NCBI RefSeq assembly: GCF_001747085.1
Contig: NZ_MDJD01000034.1
Location: forward strand, 124,001-188,000
Origin: Flavivirga aquatica
Lineage (GTDB): Bacteria; Bacteroidota; Bacteroidia; Flavobacteriales; Flavobacteriaceae
DNA length: 64,000 bases
Reading direction: 5' to 3'
This document shows, one piece after another, positions 36,251 through 45,534 of this stretch. Each line of letters begins with the position of its first letter. Position 1 is the stretch's first letter. Under the pieces are notes generated by a model. The model searched no databases. It was given only the letters and a program-made list of their open reading frames with translations, and was not told where the DNA came from. The position numbers and the translations under genes are program-made.

Positions 36251-38455
36251 ATGGCTCTGGCATATTTAAAGTATAAAGGACAGGAAGATAGTCATTATGT
36301 ATTTCATGCAGATACAGGGACAGCTAAATTCTTTAGGTATGTATTGGGCGAAAAAAGCATCAAGTTACGTGTAGGTAATAGCGATACTATACGAGTTGTT
36401 TCTGGAAACAAAAAGGCATCCAGTTTGTTTAAGGTTAATGAAACTTTACACAGTTTAAGGAGTAGTTTCCCTTTAAAGATACCAGAACATGAAGTGACAG
36501 AAGGCATTAAATATATTCAGTTATATAGTTTTAACGATGCTAATAATAAAGCGCCAACAGTTTCAAAAATTCTAAGGTTAATGCCTGTAAGAACCCATAA
36601 TTCTGAATTTGCAGGAATAACATTGTCATTAGAAACACAAGAAAAACCAATTGCAAAAAATTATAATACGATGCAAAATATTCAATTAAAAAATAAAGCA
36701 TTAAATTATCATGAACCACCACTAAGTAAGGTGATGTTTTGGAATGCATTAGTTGGAGCATTACCAAGTTTATTGCAACAGGCAGCTCCAATTCTAGGCA
36801 GCTTATTAGGGAATTTAAATAAAGGAGGTAATAATAATAATAATAATAATAGCCAACAATCTAATGATATTACCAATAAGGTTTTAGAAGTACTTCAAAC
36901 TCTAACTAAGCTTAGTAATCAAAACACCGAACAATCCACAACACAATCTTTTAAACAGTTAAGCAGATCATATAACATATTACCAGAAACCTTATTAGGG
37001 TTACAACCTATACTAGAAAAAACATTAACGCCAGAAGCGGTAGAAGCCATTGGAGATTCTCCTCAAAAATTATTTTTAGCCATTAAAGATGCTGTTTTAG
37101 TAACAGAATCTACAACTAGAAAATTAGGTAAAGTACCTGTATCAAAATCATCTTCAAAATATAGTAATAGCAAGTCAAACTTTTCGAAAGCAAAAGTAGC
37201 ACCAGCCTTATTAGCAGCTTTACCAGCATTAATGCCAGTTATAGAGAAAGCTTTAAACCCAGAACTTATAGAAGCGGTAGGTAATCAACCCGTAAAATTA
37301 TTTAAAGCTATTGGAGATGCTGTTCTTAAAATGGATGAGCAAGAAATAAAGCATTTAGAAGCTATAAATCCAGGAGTAGACTCGGCAAACGATATAAGTA
37401 CATTGCTTCAAGGCATGAGTGTTTCTCATGCGCTTTATCAAGAAGACCTTATTAAATATAACCTTATAAAAGACCTTAATTTAAATGTTTTAGGAACAAA
37501 GACTGTGTTTTTTAAAAATAAGAATAGAGTGTTATATGCCAAAAACACGCGAATTTTATTACCATTTAGTATTACAACAGATCATGGAGAACGTTTAAGT
37601 AAGATAATACCACGCTCGGTAATTCAAATTCTTATTAAAGATGCAGAAACGATGAAATTGGTATTTAGAAAAACAATTAAACTTGTAGATATTGACTTAT
37701 CTAAAGATATAGATGAAGCATTTATTACAGAAAAAGAAAGTGAAAGTATCCCTTGTAATACAGAGTTTAAATTGGAAATTTCATATATCTGGAAATCTAA
37801 ATCAGGAAAGAATATTGGAGTTTTAAAGAATCAATACATTCACTTTATTAAAAATGTAGTTTACGATAGAATAGGAGAGCGTATTGGTGATACTATACCA
37901 TTTAATAATATAAATATACACAGAAAGTTTTGGCATAAAATATGGGACGGAGGCTATTCAAACAGTTTACGCTGGGAAGTGGTGTTTGATGTTCAGTATA
38001 TTATGGCATTAAACACAAAAGAAGCAGGCATTGCTAAAATGGAAACTAAAACAATGCAGGTATCAGATAATATAAACGAGGTTACAGAGTACCCTAAACG
38101 AAGACAAATACATGCACGCCTTAAAAGTGGTTTCGAATTAAGTTTTGAAGCGATTAATCAAGTGCTTCAAATTTTAAATCAAGAACCGTTAGATGCCGAA
38201 TTATTGTATGTTTTAAAACGTAGTGATGCTAAAAAATCATTCTCACTATCGGCAAGGTATCGTGCAGAGATGAAAGGAAGAGCAGGAGATACATCGACAC
38301 TTTGGACATATCCCGAATTTGCACTTCGGAAATTACATGTGTCAAAGGTTGAAAGTATAGATAGTTATGGGCAAGTTATTTCTATTATGCCACAAGAGCA
38401 TGTTATAGCTATGCCAGAAATAATTCATTTTATAGGAACAAAATCCGAACATTAA
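36251..38455 (+). CDS. Large cluster protein with internal duplication (734 aa)
   Basis: The largest member of the cluster, with no signal peptide. Residues 1-150 are beta-rich. A hydrophobic segment (FWNALVGALPSLLQQAAPILGSLLGNL, about 163-190) precedes a poly-Asn/Gln linker. Two related helical repeats follow: LLGLQPILEKTLTPEAVEAI... and LPALMPVIEKALNPELIEAV..., each ending KLFxAIxDAVL. The C-terminal half is predicted beta-rich (LRWEVVFDVQYIMAL). I recognise no family. The size, repeat and central position suggest a structural core or a membrane-contacting component. Confidence 0.65.
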   Translation: MALAYLKYKGQEDSHYVFHADTGTAKFFRYVLGEKSIKLRVGNSDTIRVVSGNKKASSLFKVNETLHSLRSSFPLKIPEHEVTEGIKYIQLYSFNDANNKAPTVSKILRLMPVRTHNSEFAGITLSLETQEKPIAKNYNTMQNIQLKNKALNYHEPPLSKVMFWNALVGALPSLLQQAAPILGSLLGNLNKGGNNNNNNNSQQSNDITNKVLEVLQTLTKLSNQNTEQSTTQSFKQLSRSYNILPETLLGLQPILEKTLTPEAVEAIGDSPQKLFLAIKDAVLVTESTTRKLGKVPVSKSSSKYSNSKSNFSKAKVAPALLAALPALMPVIEKALNPELIEAVGNQPVKLFKAIGDAVLKMDEQEIKHLEAINPGVDSANDISTLLQGMSVSHALYQEDLIKYNLIKDLNLNVLGTKTVFFKNKNRVLYAKNTRILLPFSITTDHGERLSKIIPRSVIQILIKDAETMKLVFRKTIKLVDIDLSKDIDEAFITEKESESIPCNTEFKLEISYIWKSKSGKNIGVLKNQYIHFIKNVVYDRIGERIGDTIPFNNINIHRKFWHKIWDGGYSNSLRWEVVFDVQYIMALNTKEAGIAKMETKTMQVSDNINEVTEYPKRRQIHARLKSGFELSFEAINQVLQILNQEPLDAELLYVLKRSDAKKSFSLSARYRAEMKGRAGDTSTLWTYPEFALRKLHVSKVESIDSYGQVISIMPQEHVIAMPEIIHFIGTKSEH

Positions 38456-38457
38456 TC

Positions 38458-38607
38458 ATGGAAAATAAACTACCAGATTTATCAAAAATGGCATCAAGTA
38501 CACTTGATATGGAACCTATTTATATAGACGGACAAAAGATACTTTTTGATAAAAAAGTAATGCTTATGCCAGTGACGCTGGAAGAAAACAAAAATAGTTA
38601 TGAGTGA
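38458..38607 (+). CDS. Small cluster protein (49 aa)
   Basis: A short frame starting 2 bp after the 734-residue gene and overlapping the next gene by 8 bp. The translation begins MENKLPDLSKMASSTLDMEP and ends TLEENKNSYE. The tight packing on both sides, and the lack of any other use for these 150 bp, support expression. No function can be given; it could be a linker or capping peptide. Confidence 0.5.
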   Translation: MENKLPDLSKMASSTLDMEPIYIDGQKILFDKKVMLMPVTLEENKNSYE

Positions 38608-38878
38608 TAATACAAATGAAGACTTTATTGACTTTAGTGAATTTATAGAAGAGTTCATTTCAATAGACACATATATGGAGTCGCATTTTGAGCATCAAAC
38701 AGTAACCCTGCATGTCGAAAAAATTACGACAGAAACACCTTGTCAATTACATGTTGAGGTTGATGATAAAGGCGAAGTAAAACTAGGAAGTATACCGCCT
38801 CTATATTATGTAGAGACCTCTTTTATGCCTGTATTTCATAACATTAAAATAAATTTTGAATTAGAAGAAAATAATTAA
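38600..38878 (+). CDS. Cluster protein, small acidic (92 aa)
   Basis: A 92-residue acidic protein of alternating short strands (HQTVTLHVEKITTETPCQLHVEV). It overlaps the preceding small gene by 8 bp and its stop codon is immediately followed by the ATG of the next gene, so the three are translationally linked. Family unknown. Confidence 0.6.
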   Translation: MSDNTNEDFIDFSEFIEEFISIDTYMESHFEHQTVTLHVEKITTETPCQLHVEVDDKGEVKLGSIPPLYYVETSFMPVFHNIKINFELEENN

Positions 38879-39622
38879 ATGGCCACTGCAAATAGATCAT
38901 GGAATCTTGAATCGTTTTTAGATTCATTAATTGTTGAGCTTGACAAAGCAAGAGAAACACTTGCTATTAAAGCTATTAACAAGCCCTTGACCTATGCTGT
39001 TAAAGATGTTAATTTAGAAATGCAACTGTTTCCAAGTTTTGATGGAGATAATGTTAAGTTTATAACGGCACAACCCGGACAAGAGGGTGCTTCTAAAATA
39101 GCCATTCAGTTAGGATCTATAACAGATCAACAGATTAGAAAAACAACAAAAGAGCCCAATACAGCTCAAGATGTATCTATAGATTTAATAGATGAAATAG
39201 ATACAGATACAAAGAATACGCTTCGAAAAATAGGAGTAACCTCTGTAAATGACTTAGATAAAATACAAAAGAAGAATGTTGATTTACTAAAGGCAAGTAA
39301 TAAGAAAGTAGATTATGGTAAACTAGCAAGTCTTTTAAATAAAGCACGCCGTACAGAAAATCCACCAAAAGTGGGTAATGTAAATTTTAATATAAGTAGA
39401 AGTACATCTACTATTAATGTAGAGGGCGATAATTTAATTTTTGATGAAAAATACACGCCAGTAGCAGTGTTTAATGGAGAAATGGTAAAGCTTACATCGG
39501 CATCAAAAAGTAATCTTCAAATACAAATTAATGCAGATAAAGTAAAAGAAGAAGATAACGAGCTTATTGTTGTGTCTGATCCTTATACAGTATTTAAAAT
39601 GAAATTAGACAATAATAATTAA
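38879..39622 (+). CDS. Cluster protein with helical-hairpin segment and C-terminal beta domain (247 aa)
   Basis: A soluble protein. Residues about 97-150 (IDLIDEIDTDTKNTLRKIGV, then TSVNDLDKIQKKNVDLLKAS) resemble a helix-hairpin-helix-type helical bundle, similar in character to the C-terminus of the 367-residue protein at 33097. The C-terminal part (INVEGDNLIFDEKYTPVAVF...SKSNLQIQINADKV) looks like a small Ig/transthyretin-like beta domain. It abuts its neighbours and belongs to the cluster. Function unknown. Confidence 0.65.
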   Translation: MATANRSWNLESFLDSLIVELDKARETLAIKAINKPLTYAVKDVNLEMQLFPSFDGDNVKFITAQPGQEGASKIAIQLGSITDQQIRKTTKEPNTAQDVSIDLIDEIDTDTKNTLRKIGVTSVNDLDKIQKKNVDLLKASNKKVDYGKLASLLNKARRTENPPKVGNVNFNISRSTSTINVEGDNLIFDEKYTPVAVFNGEMVKLTSASKSNLQIQINADKVKEEDNELIVVSDPYTVFKMKLDNNN

Positions 39623-39629
39623 TAAGGTT

Positions 39630-41045
39630 ATGAGAAGATCATATAAAAGTTTTATAATGAGTGTAACAGCAAAACATTCAGAAAAAGCCAATGAAGAGGA
39701 GTTTATAAATGATAAAAAGTCTGTTGTTCCTAATAAAAAAGTTATCGGGAATAAAAAAACAATAGTTATTTCTCATTATGACGATAACCAGCCAGTTTCA
39801 TTAAGTCTGCCAGAGAGTTTATGTTTTAATGAAGAGTTAAATGAAGCAGAAGAACCTCAGGAAAAACAATCAGTAAATGTATCATATCAATCCTCAGTTT
39901 ACAATGATGGTATTGAAGATGCAGTCATATTAAGTGAACCACCATATACTCAAGCTAAAAATTTAGAGCCGTATAGTGATGCAAATAGTTATTTTGAAAT
40001 AGAGCATGAAGCACTTCAAGAAAATAATAATAAACCCAAAAAAGAGTTAACCACTAAATCTTTAAATATACCATTTCAAGAACATAAACATGAAGAATCT
40101 ATAACGCTTCAAGAAGTTCAAAATAATGAGTCTCAACCAATAGAAATACCTCAATTAAGTGAGGAAGAGAAGTTAGCAGATAAAAAGTTTGAAGATGATT
40201 TACGTTCTATTTTAGCACAAAAGCAAACAAACGACAGACAAAGAGAACAAGGGAATCCAGCTGAAGCTGAAAAGAATAAAGATCATGGTATAGCAGATCC
40301 GTCAGACGAAGCATTTAAAAAGAAATTAAATGAGAGGCATGCTATTTTCGATCAGATAGCTCAGAGTATGCAAATGGCAAATACTTATGATTTTGGAGCT
40401 ATAGCAATGAGTAAAAAACTGGATAGCCTAGAGGAAGAAACAAATGAAGATTTTACTCAGAAAATTCAAGATCTTTTAGAGGAAGATAAAAAAAAGGATA
40501 AACCATCGTATGCAGGAAAAAAAGAAGATGAGGATAAAGTTTTAACGGAAGATTTTTTAGAAGATATAAATAAACTTAATGAACTGTCTGCGGTACAATC
40601 CAAAAAGAAGGAACATTTTACAGAAGACGCGATTATTTTAGAAGATTACTCAATACCAGAAAATAAAGATGTGAATAAAACTAATAGCCCAGTAAAAAAA
40701 GTCAATTTATCAAAACAGTCCAGTTTTGATAGTACAATAAGTATCAAACATCGTTATTTAAAAAGTAGAGTATTTAGTGTAACAGATGGCACTGTAGCTG
40801 TTACTATAGATTCTAATTGGATTCCAGAAGATTGCTCTAAACATACTCATCTTAATGTAACATTAACTCAGGATATAGACTGGGAGGTTGATTCTGAAAA
40901 AGCGACGAAAAAGTTTAAAATAGGTACGGCAGACACGCAAACTTGGTCAGGTTTGCCTTCAGGTAATTATTATTTAACATTCTTTTTTATAAATAATACA
41001 AATCCACATTGCGAATTAAGAGGCACAGTAAAAGTAATCACATAA
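39630..41045 (+). CDS. Cluster protein with long disordered acidic region and beta-sandwich C-terminus (471 aa)
   Basis: Residues about 20-340 are rich in Glu, Lys, Asn and Gln with little hydrophobic core (EEDKKKDKPSYAGKKEDED), suggesting a disordered or extended tether. The last ~85 residues (SVTDGTVAVTIDSNWIPEDC..., LPSGNYYLTFFFINNTNP) form a compact beta-sandwich-like domain. A start at 39630 is 8 bp after the previous stop; an internal Met at residue 10 is an alternative. Family unknown; it may anchor or display partners. Confidence 0.6.
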   Translation: MRRSYKSFIMSVTAKHSEKANEEEFINDKKSVVPNKKVIGNKKTIVISHYDDNQPVSLSLPESLCFNEELNEAEEPQEKQSVNVSYQSSVYNDGIEDAVILSEPPYTQAKNLEPYSDANSYFEIEHEALQENNNKPKKELTTKSLNIPFQEHKHEESITLQEVQNNESQPIEIPQLSEEEKLADKKFEDDLRSILAQKQTNDRQREQGNPAEAEKNKDHGIADPSDEAFKKKLNERHAIFDQIAQSMQMANTYDFGAIAMSKKLDSLEEETNEDFTQKIQDLLEEDKKKDKPSYAGKKEDEDKVLTEDFLEDINKLNELSAVQSKKKEHFTEDAIILEDYSIPENKDVNKTNSPVKKVNLSKQSSFDSTISIKHRYLKSRVFSVTDGTVAVTIDSNWIPEDCSKHTHLNVTLTQDIDWEVDSEKATKKFKIGTADTQTWSGLPSGNYYLTFFFINNTNPHCELRGTVKVIT

Positions 41046-41060
41046 TTAAATTTAAGCATC

Positions 41061-41663
41061 ATGAATAATAATAGATTTTTATTTTTAGAAGAAGACCTTA
41101 AGGTGTTTTCCGAGCAACCTAGCAAGCTTATACATAAGAAAAAGTATTCTACTCAAAAAACTCCAGCTGCAGGTGTTGCGCTAGCCGGAGCAGTTATAGC
41201 AGGTACTGGTGTGGGGTGGCAAATTTTTGAATTTGCTTGGGCACATACAGAGGGCGATATAAAAGTGAAACTAGCCAGAATGGAAGGCGCAAAGCTTCCA
41301 GGAGATGATAAGTCTTTTCAAAACAAAGGCACTTGGAAAAAGAAAACAGTAAGAATATATGAAAAAGATGGAAGTAGAATTGGTGATGAGATCTCAGCAA
41401 AATTTGATTTATCATTTAAATACAATGGTTATGGTGTTGGGTATATCGATATGGATCATGTAGAGTCTAATGATGCTGTTGCGTTTGGTTTAAATGTTGA
41501 AGCTAAATTAATGGCAGATCCTAATACCTATATATCAAATAATGGAGGTCAAGATATGGCTATGGTAGAAGTTACCTTTAATTACCGCTTTACGCATTCA
41601 TTTCAAAATGATCTTATAAAAGTAAAACGTCTAAAATTATACGGAGACGGCACAGTAATTTAA
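41061..41663 (+). CDS. Cluster protein with single hydrophobic segment (200 aa)
   Basis: A 200-residue protein with a glycine/alanine-rich hydrophobic segment (AAGVALAGAVIAGTGVGWQI, about 35-54) that could cross or insert into a membrane. A beta-rich C-terminal domain follows, with WKKKTVRIYEKDGS and MVEVTFNYRFTHSF. It immediately precedes the lysozyme gene (6 bp). A holin-like or pore-assisting role for the hydrophobic segment is possible but only a guess. Confidence 0.6.
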   Translation: MNNNRFLFLEEDLKVFSEQPSKLIHKKKYSTQKTPAAGVALAGAVIAGTGVGWQIFEFAWAHTEGDIKVKLARMEGAKLPGDDKSFQNKGTWKKKTVRIYEKDGSRIGDEISAKFDLSFKYNGYGVGYIDMDHVESNDAVAFGLNVEAKLMADPNTYISNNGGQDMAMVEVTFNYRFTHSFQNDLIKVKRLKLYGDGTVI

Positions 41664-41669
41664 TGTATT

Positions 41670-42341
41670 ATGAGCAATCGATTTCATACACTATTTAACG
41701 CACCAAAAGAGCGCTTGCAATTTACTCGAGAGTTGAGTCGGGAGGTTGTAAAGAGTAAACGCGCTAACAAAACGAAAGCGCAAACTATGTTTGTACCCAG
41801 TTTAAAGGTGTATTCAGCAAGTACTAATTTATCAAGAATTGCTATTAAAAACTATAAAACAAGTACAAAAGGTATAGATTTTATTAAAGCATGGGAAAAG
41901 TTCGAGCCTACAGCTTATAATGATTCCGAAGGCTATTGTACTATTGGATATGGACATTTAATAGCAAAGAATAGGTGCGAGGATATAACACTTCCAGATG
42001 AATTTAAAAATGGAATAGCAGAAGGAGAAGCAGATAAGCTTTTTAAAAAACGTCTTACTTCCTATGAGAATGCTATTAAAAGAGACATTACGGTACCACT
42101 AAGCCAAAACGAATTTGATGCTTTAGTGAGTTTAGTTTTTAATACTGGAGGGAATTTTTTAAATACAGGAGGAGCAGGAGGTGGCGAAACTAAAATAAAA
42201 AAACATATAAACGCGAAGCGTTATAATGCTGGTGCAAATGAAATAGCAGATGTTACTAATGGAGGAGTTTCTGGTTTAGTAAAAAGAAGAAAAGCTGAAA
42301 TTAATATGTTTAAAAATAATATTTATGATGCAAGTCATTAA
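41670..42341 (+). CDS. T4-type lysozyme (GH24 muramidase)
   Basis: Hydrolyses the MurNAc-GlcNAc bonds of peptidoglycan. The catalytic triad aligns without gaps with T4 lysozyme: Glu76 in AWEKFEP, Asp85 in YNDSEG and Thr91 in TIGYGH (T4 Glu11, Asp20, Thr26). Residues 1-65 are a basic N-terminal extension absent from phage enzymes. There is no signal peptide, so it needs a holin, a secretion machine or lysis to reach its substrate. It is followed after 59 bp by the VanY-Hedgehog gene, giving two consecutive wall-cleaving genes. Confidence 0.9.
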   Translation: MSNRFHTLFNAPKERLQFTRELSREVVKSKRANKTKAQTMFVPSLKVYSASTNLSRIAIKNYKTSTKGIDFIKAWEKFEPTAYNDSEGYCTIGYGHLIAKNRCEDITLPDEFKNGIAEGEADKLFKKRLTSYENAIKRDITVPLSQNEFDALVSLVFNTGGNFLNTGGAGGGETKIKKHINAKRYNAGANEIADVTNGGVSGLVKRRKAEINMFKNNIYDASH

Positions 42342-42400
42342 AGAGGAATTTCAGTAATAAGATTCTAAGAGAAGTTCGTTAATTAAAAGATTATAGAGTT

Positions 42401-43708
42401 ATGTTAAAGTATTCAAATATTAATAGGTTTTCGGGAGCTAAAACGACCCGAAAAAGTACACAAACACCAAGAAGAAAACGAAATACAATTTCTTTAGGAG
42501 AATCTGCTCAAAATTGGACGAACTCTTTTAATTATTTAGAGCCAGAAATTATTGAGCCTAAAATGAAATATAGTGAACAACATACATTGGAAGATGGTCG
42601 TGTGGTATGGAATGGAGCAACTCAAGAACAGCTAAATTTTATGCAAACGGTTTATGATATAAATTATACCCGTTATTCTCGTAGAGGTACACCGTATCCA
42701 GAACTTTCTAGCAATGAGTTAGAAACAGTACTAGGGAATTATAAATTGAGAAAAGAAGCTTCGCCAAAGTTTAAAGCACTTTTAGAAGCTGCCAAAACAG
42801 CAATAAACAAAGCTGGTGTTGATGTGAAAATAGCACTAAATAGTGCTTATAGGTCACCTACACATCAATTTAATTTGTGGATGGATTATTTCCCTAATTA
42901 CTATAATGAAACACAAGATCATCGTGCATCTTTAGAAGGTGGGCAACATGGAGATAAAGCAGCACAATATTTAGCAAAATATGTAAGATCTAGAATTTCT
43001 ACACCAGGATTTAGTAATCATAATAATGGACTTGCTATTGATATTAGAAATACAGAAAAAGGAGAATATATAAAAAATAAAACGAAAGCTATATGGATTG
43101 AGAAATGGAAATCTAGTTGGCTTTGGACTTGGTTAGTTGCAAATGCTAATACCTATAATTTTTATCAAGAAACAAGTATTAACGAACCTTGGCATTGGGT
43201 TTTTAGGCAAGATGCTAATCATTTAACGTCGTCGCAAAGTAAGTATGGTAGAGCGTTAGATAAAAGGGTGTTAAAACTTAAGGAGCGTGTGCCAAATATG
43301 AAAGAATATGATGTTGTTGGCAGAATATCGGGAAAAATATTAAGAGGCACTCCTGAGTTTGATGAGCTTATTAAAAATGAAAATCAGAAAATTGTTTTTA
43401 AAGATGAAGAAGGTACAGGAGCAGATCATTATATGACCAGTAAACTAAGTGAAAAATTAAACCTGCTAGCAGATCTTGTTATTCAAGAATGGGGAGCAAA
43501 TATTAAACTTCGAGTAACGGAAGCTTGGGATGAAGATAATGAGCATGCCTCTAAAAGCATACATTATGAAGGACGTGGAGCAGATATAACAACAAGTGAT
43601 AGAGATAGTTCAAAATTAGGAAGATTAGCACGATTAGCGGTAGAAGTAGGTCTCGATTGGGTGTTTTATGAAGACAATAGCCATGTACATGTGTCTATGA
43701 AAAAGTAG
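42401..43708 (+). CDS. VanY-type D,D-carboxypeptidase fused to a Hedgehog N-terminal signalling domain
   Basis: A 435-residue protein with two zinc-peptidase domains of the DD-peptidase fold. Residues 1-60 are basic and unstructured. Residues 110-270 are VanY-like (M15): [15 protein letters not shown] with His207 and Asp214, and EPWHW with Glu262 and His265. Residues 296-435 match animal Hedgehog HhN throughout: calcium ligands Glu336, Glu337, Asp342, Glu374, Asp377 and Asp379; zinc ligands His388, Asp395 and His430; catalytic Glu424 and His382. Spacing from Glu374 to His430 equals that of mouse Shh Glu127 to His183 exactly. No signal peptide and no Hog autoprocessing domain. It ends the cluster and probably cleaves peptidoglycan peptides; the Hedgehog comparison is from memory. 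Confidence 0.92.
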   Translation: MLKYSNINRFSGAKTTRKSTQTPRRKRNTISLGESAQNWTNSFNYLEPEIIEPKMKYSEQHTLEDGRVVWNGATQEQLNFMQTVYDINYTRYSRRGTPYPELSSNELETVLGNYKLRKEASPKFKALLEAAKTAINKAGVDVKIALNSAYRSPTHQFNLWMDYFPNYYNETQDHRASLEGGQHGDKAAQYLAKYVRSRISTPGFSNHNNGLAIDIRNTEKGEYIKNKTKAIWIEKWKSSWLWTWLVANANTYNFYQETSINEPWHWVFRQDANHLTSSQSKYGRALDKRVLKLKERVPNMKEYDVVGRISGKILRGTPEFDELIKNENQKIVFKDEEGTGADHYMTSKLSEKLNLLADLVIQEWGANIKLRVTEAWDEDNEHASKSIHYEGRGADITTSDRDSSKLGRLARLAVEVGLDWVFYEDNSHVHVSMKK

Positions 43709-43814
43709 TTTAAGAATAATGTAAACTCTTGATTTTTTGAGTTAAACATGATAATAGTTGGATAAATAATAAAACTTAAATTTTGCTCCAATAAATTTTA
43801 TTTTCTTACGTTTA

Positions 43815-45368
43815 ATGAAGATAAATTATCATATGCTTAAAAAAGTTTTTGGGAGCGCCGTTTTTGGTGTGGAAGCCACAACAATAATTGTTGAGGTAAA
43901 TGTAGATTCAGGAATAGGTTATCATTTGGTTGGATTACCAGATAATGCTATAAAAGAAAGTAATTACCGCATTGCAGCAGCGCTTCAAAATAATGGTTAT
44001 AAAATTCCAGGAAAAAAGATAACCATTAATATGGCTCCAGCCGATTTAAGAAAAGAGGGGAGTGCTTATGATTTAACTTTAGCCATTGGTATTCTAGCTG
44101 CTTCAAAGCAAATTCAAGCAGAAGATTTAGATAAGTACTTAATTATGGGAGAACTATCGCTTGATGGTGGTTTACAACCCATAAAAGGAGCATTACCCAT
44201 TGCTGTTAAAGCTAGAGAAGAAGGTTATAAAGGCTTTATTTTACCAAAGCAAAATGCAAAAGAAGCCGCTATTGTTGATGGATTAGATATTTATGGTATA
44301 GAGAATATTAAACAGGTTATTAATTTTTTTGATAAAGGAGACGCTCTAGAACAAACTATTATAAATACCAGAGAAGAGTTTTATAAAAACTTAGACTTTC
44401 CAGAATTTGATTTTTCAGATGTAAGAGGGCAAGAGGGAATTAAAAGATGTATGGAAATTGCTGCAGCTGGAGGACATAATATTATTTTAATAGGTCCACC
44501 AGGAGCAGGTAAAACGATGCTAGCAAAACGATTACCTAGTATTTTACCACCTATGACTTTGTATGAAGCCTTAGAAACTACAAAAATACATTCTGTAGTA
44601 GGTCGAGTAAAAGATACTGGACTTATGGCACAACGTCCGTTTAGAAGCCCGCATCATACTATTTCAAATGTAGCACTTGTTGGTGGTGGAAGTTACCCAC
44701 AACCCGGAGAGATTTCCTTATCACATAATGGTGTTTTGTTTTTAGATGAATTACCCGAGTTTAAAAGAGAGGTTTTAGAAGTAATGCGTCAACCCTTAGA
44801 AGATAGAGAGGTTACTATTTCCAGAGCAAAATTTACAGTTACTTACCCTAGTAGTTTTATGTTGGTGGCCAGTATGAATCCTAGCCCAAGTGGTTATTTT
44901 AACGATCCAAACGCACCAGTAACTTCAAGTCCAGCCGAAATGCAACGTTATTTAAGTAAAATATCTGGACCTTTATTAGATAGAATAGATATACACATTG
45001 AAGTAACTCCAGTTCCATTCGATAAATTATCTGATGATAGAAAAGGAGAAACCTCTGTAGATATAAGAAAGCGTGTTACTAAAGCGAGAGAGATTCAAAC
45101 TGAACGTTTTATGTCATCAGATGTTGTGCATTATAATGCACAAATGAATACTAAACAAATTCGTAAGTATTGTGTTTTAGATGATGCTTCAAAAGAGCTC
45201 TTAAAAACGGCCATGGAGCGATTAAATTTATCTGCTAGAGCTTACGACAGGATTTTGAAAGTATCCCGAACTATCGCAGATTTGGAAGGTGTTGCTATGG
45301 TTAATGGTTCGCATATTAGTGAAGCTATTCAATATAGAAGTATGGATAGAGAGGGTTGGTTGGGGTAA
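43815..45368 (+). CDS. comM: YifB/ComM family AAA+ ATPase (Mg-chelatase-like)
   Basis: A 517-residue cytoplasmic AAA+ helicase. An N-terminal Lon-like ChlI fold (VGLPDNAIKESNYRIAAAL, PADLRKEGSAYDL) precedes the ATPase with Walker A GPPGAGKTM near residues 226-234, then LFLDELPEF as Walker B and a C-terminal RSMDREGW tail. In naturally competent bacteria ComM drives branch migration during DNA integration. It has its own spacing (106 bp after the cluster) and full family length, so it is a normal chromosomal gene marking the end of the accessory cluster. Confidence 0.93.
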   Translation: MKINYHMLKKVFGSAVFGVEATTIIVEVNVDSGIGYHLVGLPDNAIKESNYRIAAALQNNGYKIPGKKITINMAPADLRKEGSAYDLTLAIGILAASKQIQAEDLDKYLIMGELSLDGGLQPIKGALPIAVKAREEGYKGFILPKQNAKEAAIVDGLDIYGIENIKQVINFFDKGDALEQTIINTREEFYKNLDFPEFDFSDVRGQEGIKRCMEIAAAGGHNIILIGPPGAGKTMLAKRLPSILPPMTLYEALETTKIHSVVGRVKDTGLMAQRPFRSPHHTISNVALVGGGSYPQPGEISLSHNGVLFLDELPEFKREVLEVMRQPLEDREVTISRAKFTVTYPSSFMLVASMNPSPSGYFNDPNAPVTSSPAEMQRYLSKISGPLLDRIDIHIEVTPVPFDKLSDDRKGETSVDIRKRVTKAREIQTERFMSSDVVHYNAQMNTKQIRKYCVLDDASKELLKTAMERLNLSARAYDRILKVSRTIADLEGVAMVNGSHISEAIQYRSMDREGWLG

Positions 45369-45534
45369 TTGGTTTATGTTTTTTGTTAGAAGGTACATTA
45401 ATTAGCTAATAAAGAAATTTTATTATTGATTCTCGTCTTTAAGTATATTTCCAAGCAAGAAAAGTATTCAAATATGGAACTAGATGTACAACTTTATTAC
45501 TTACCCTTAACGCCACTAGCAAATGCTAACGGTA

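Noticed and set aside
31791..43708. A prophage or an extracellular contractile injection system
   Set aside because: Lysozyme and peptidase invite this reading, but I see no portal, terminase, capsid, sheath, tube, baseplate or AAA+ remodelling gene.
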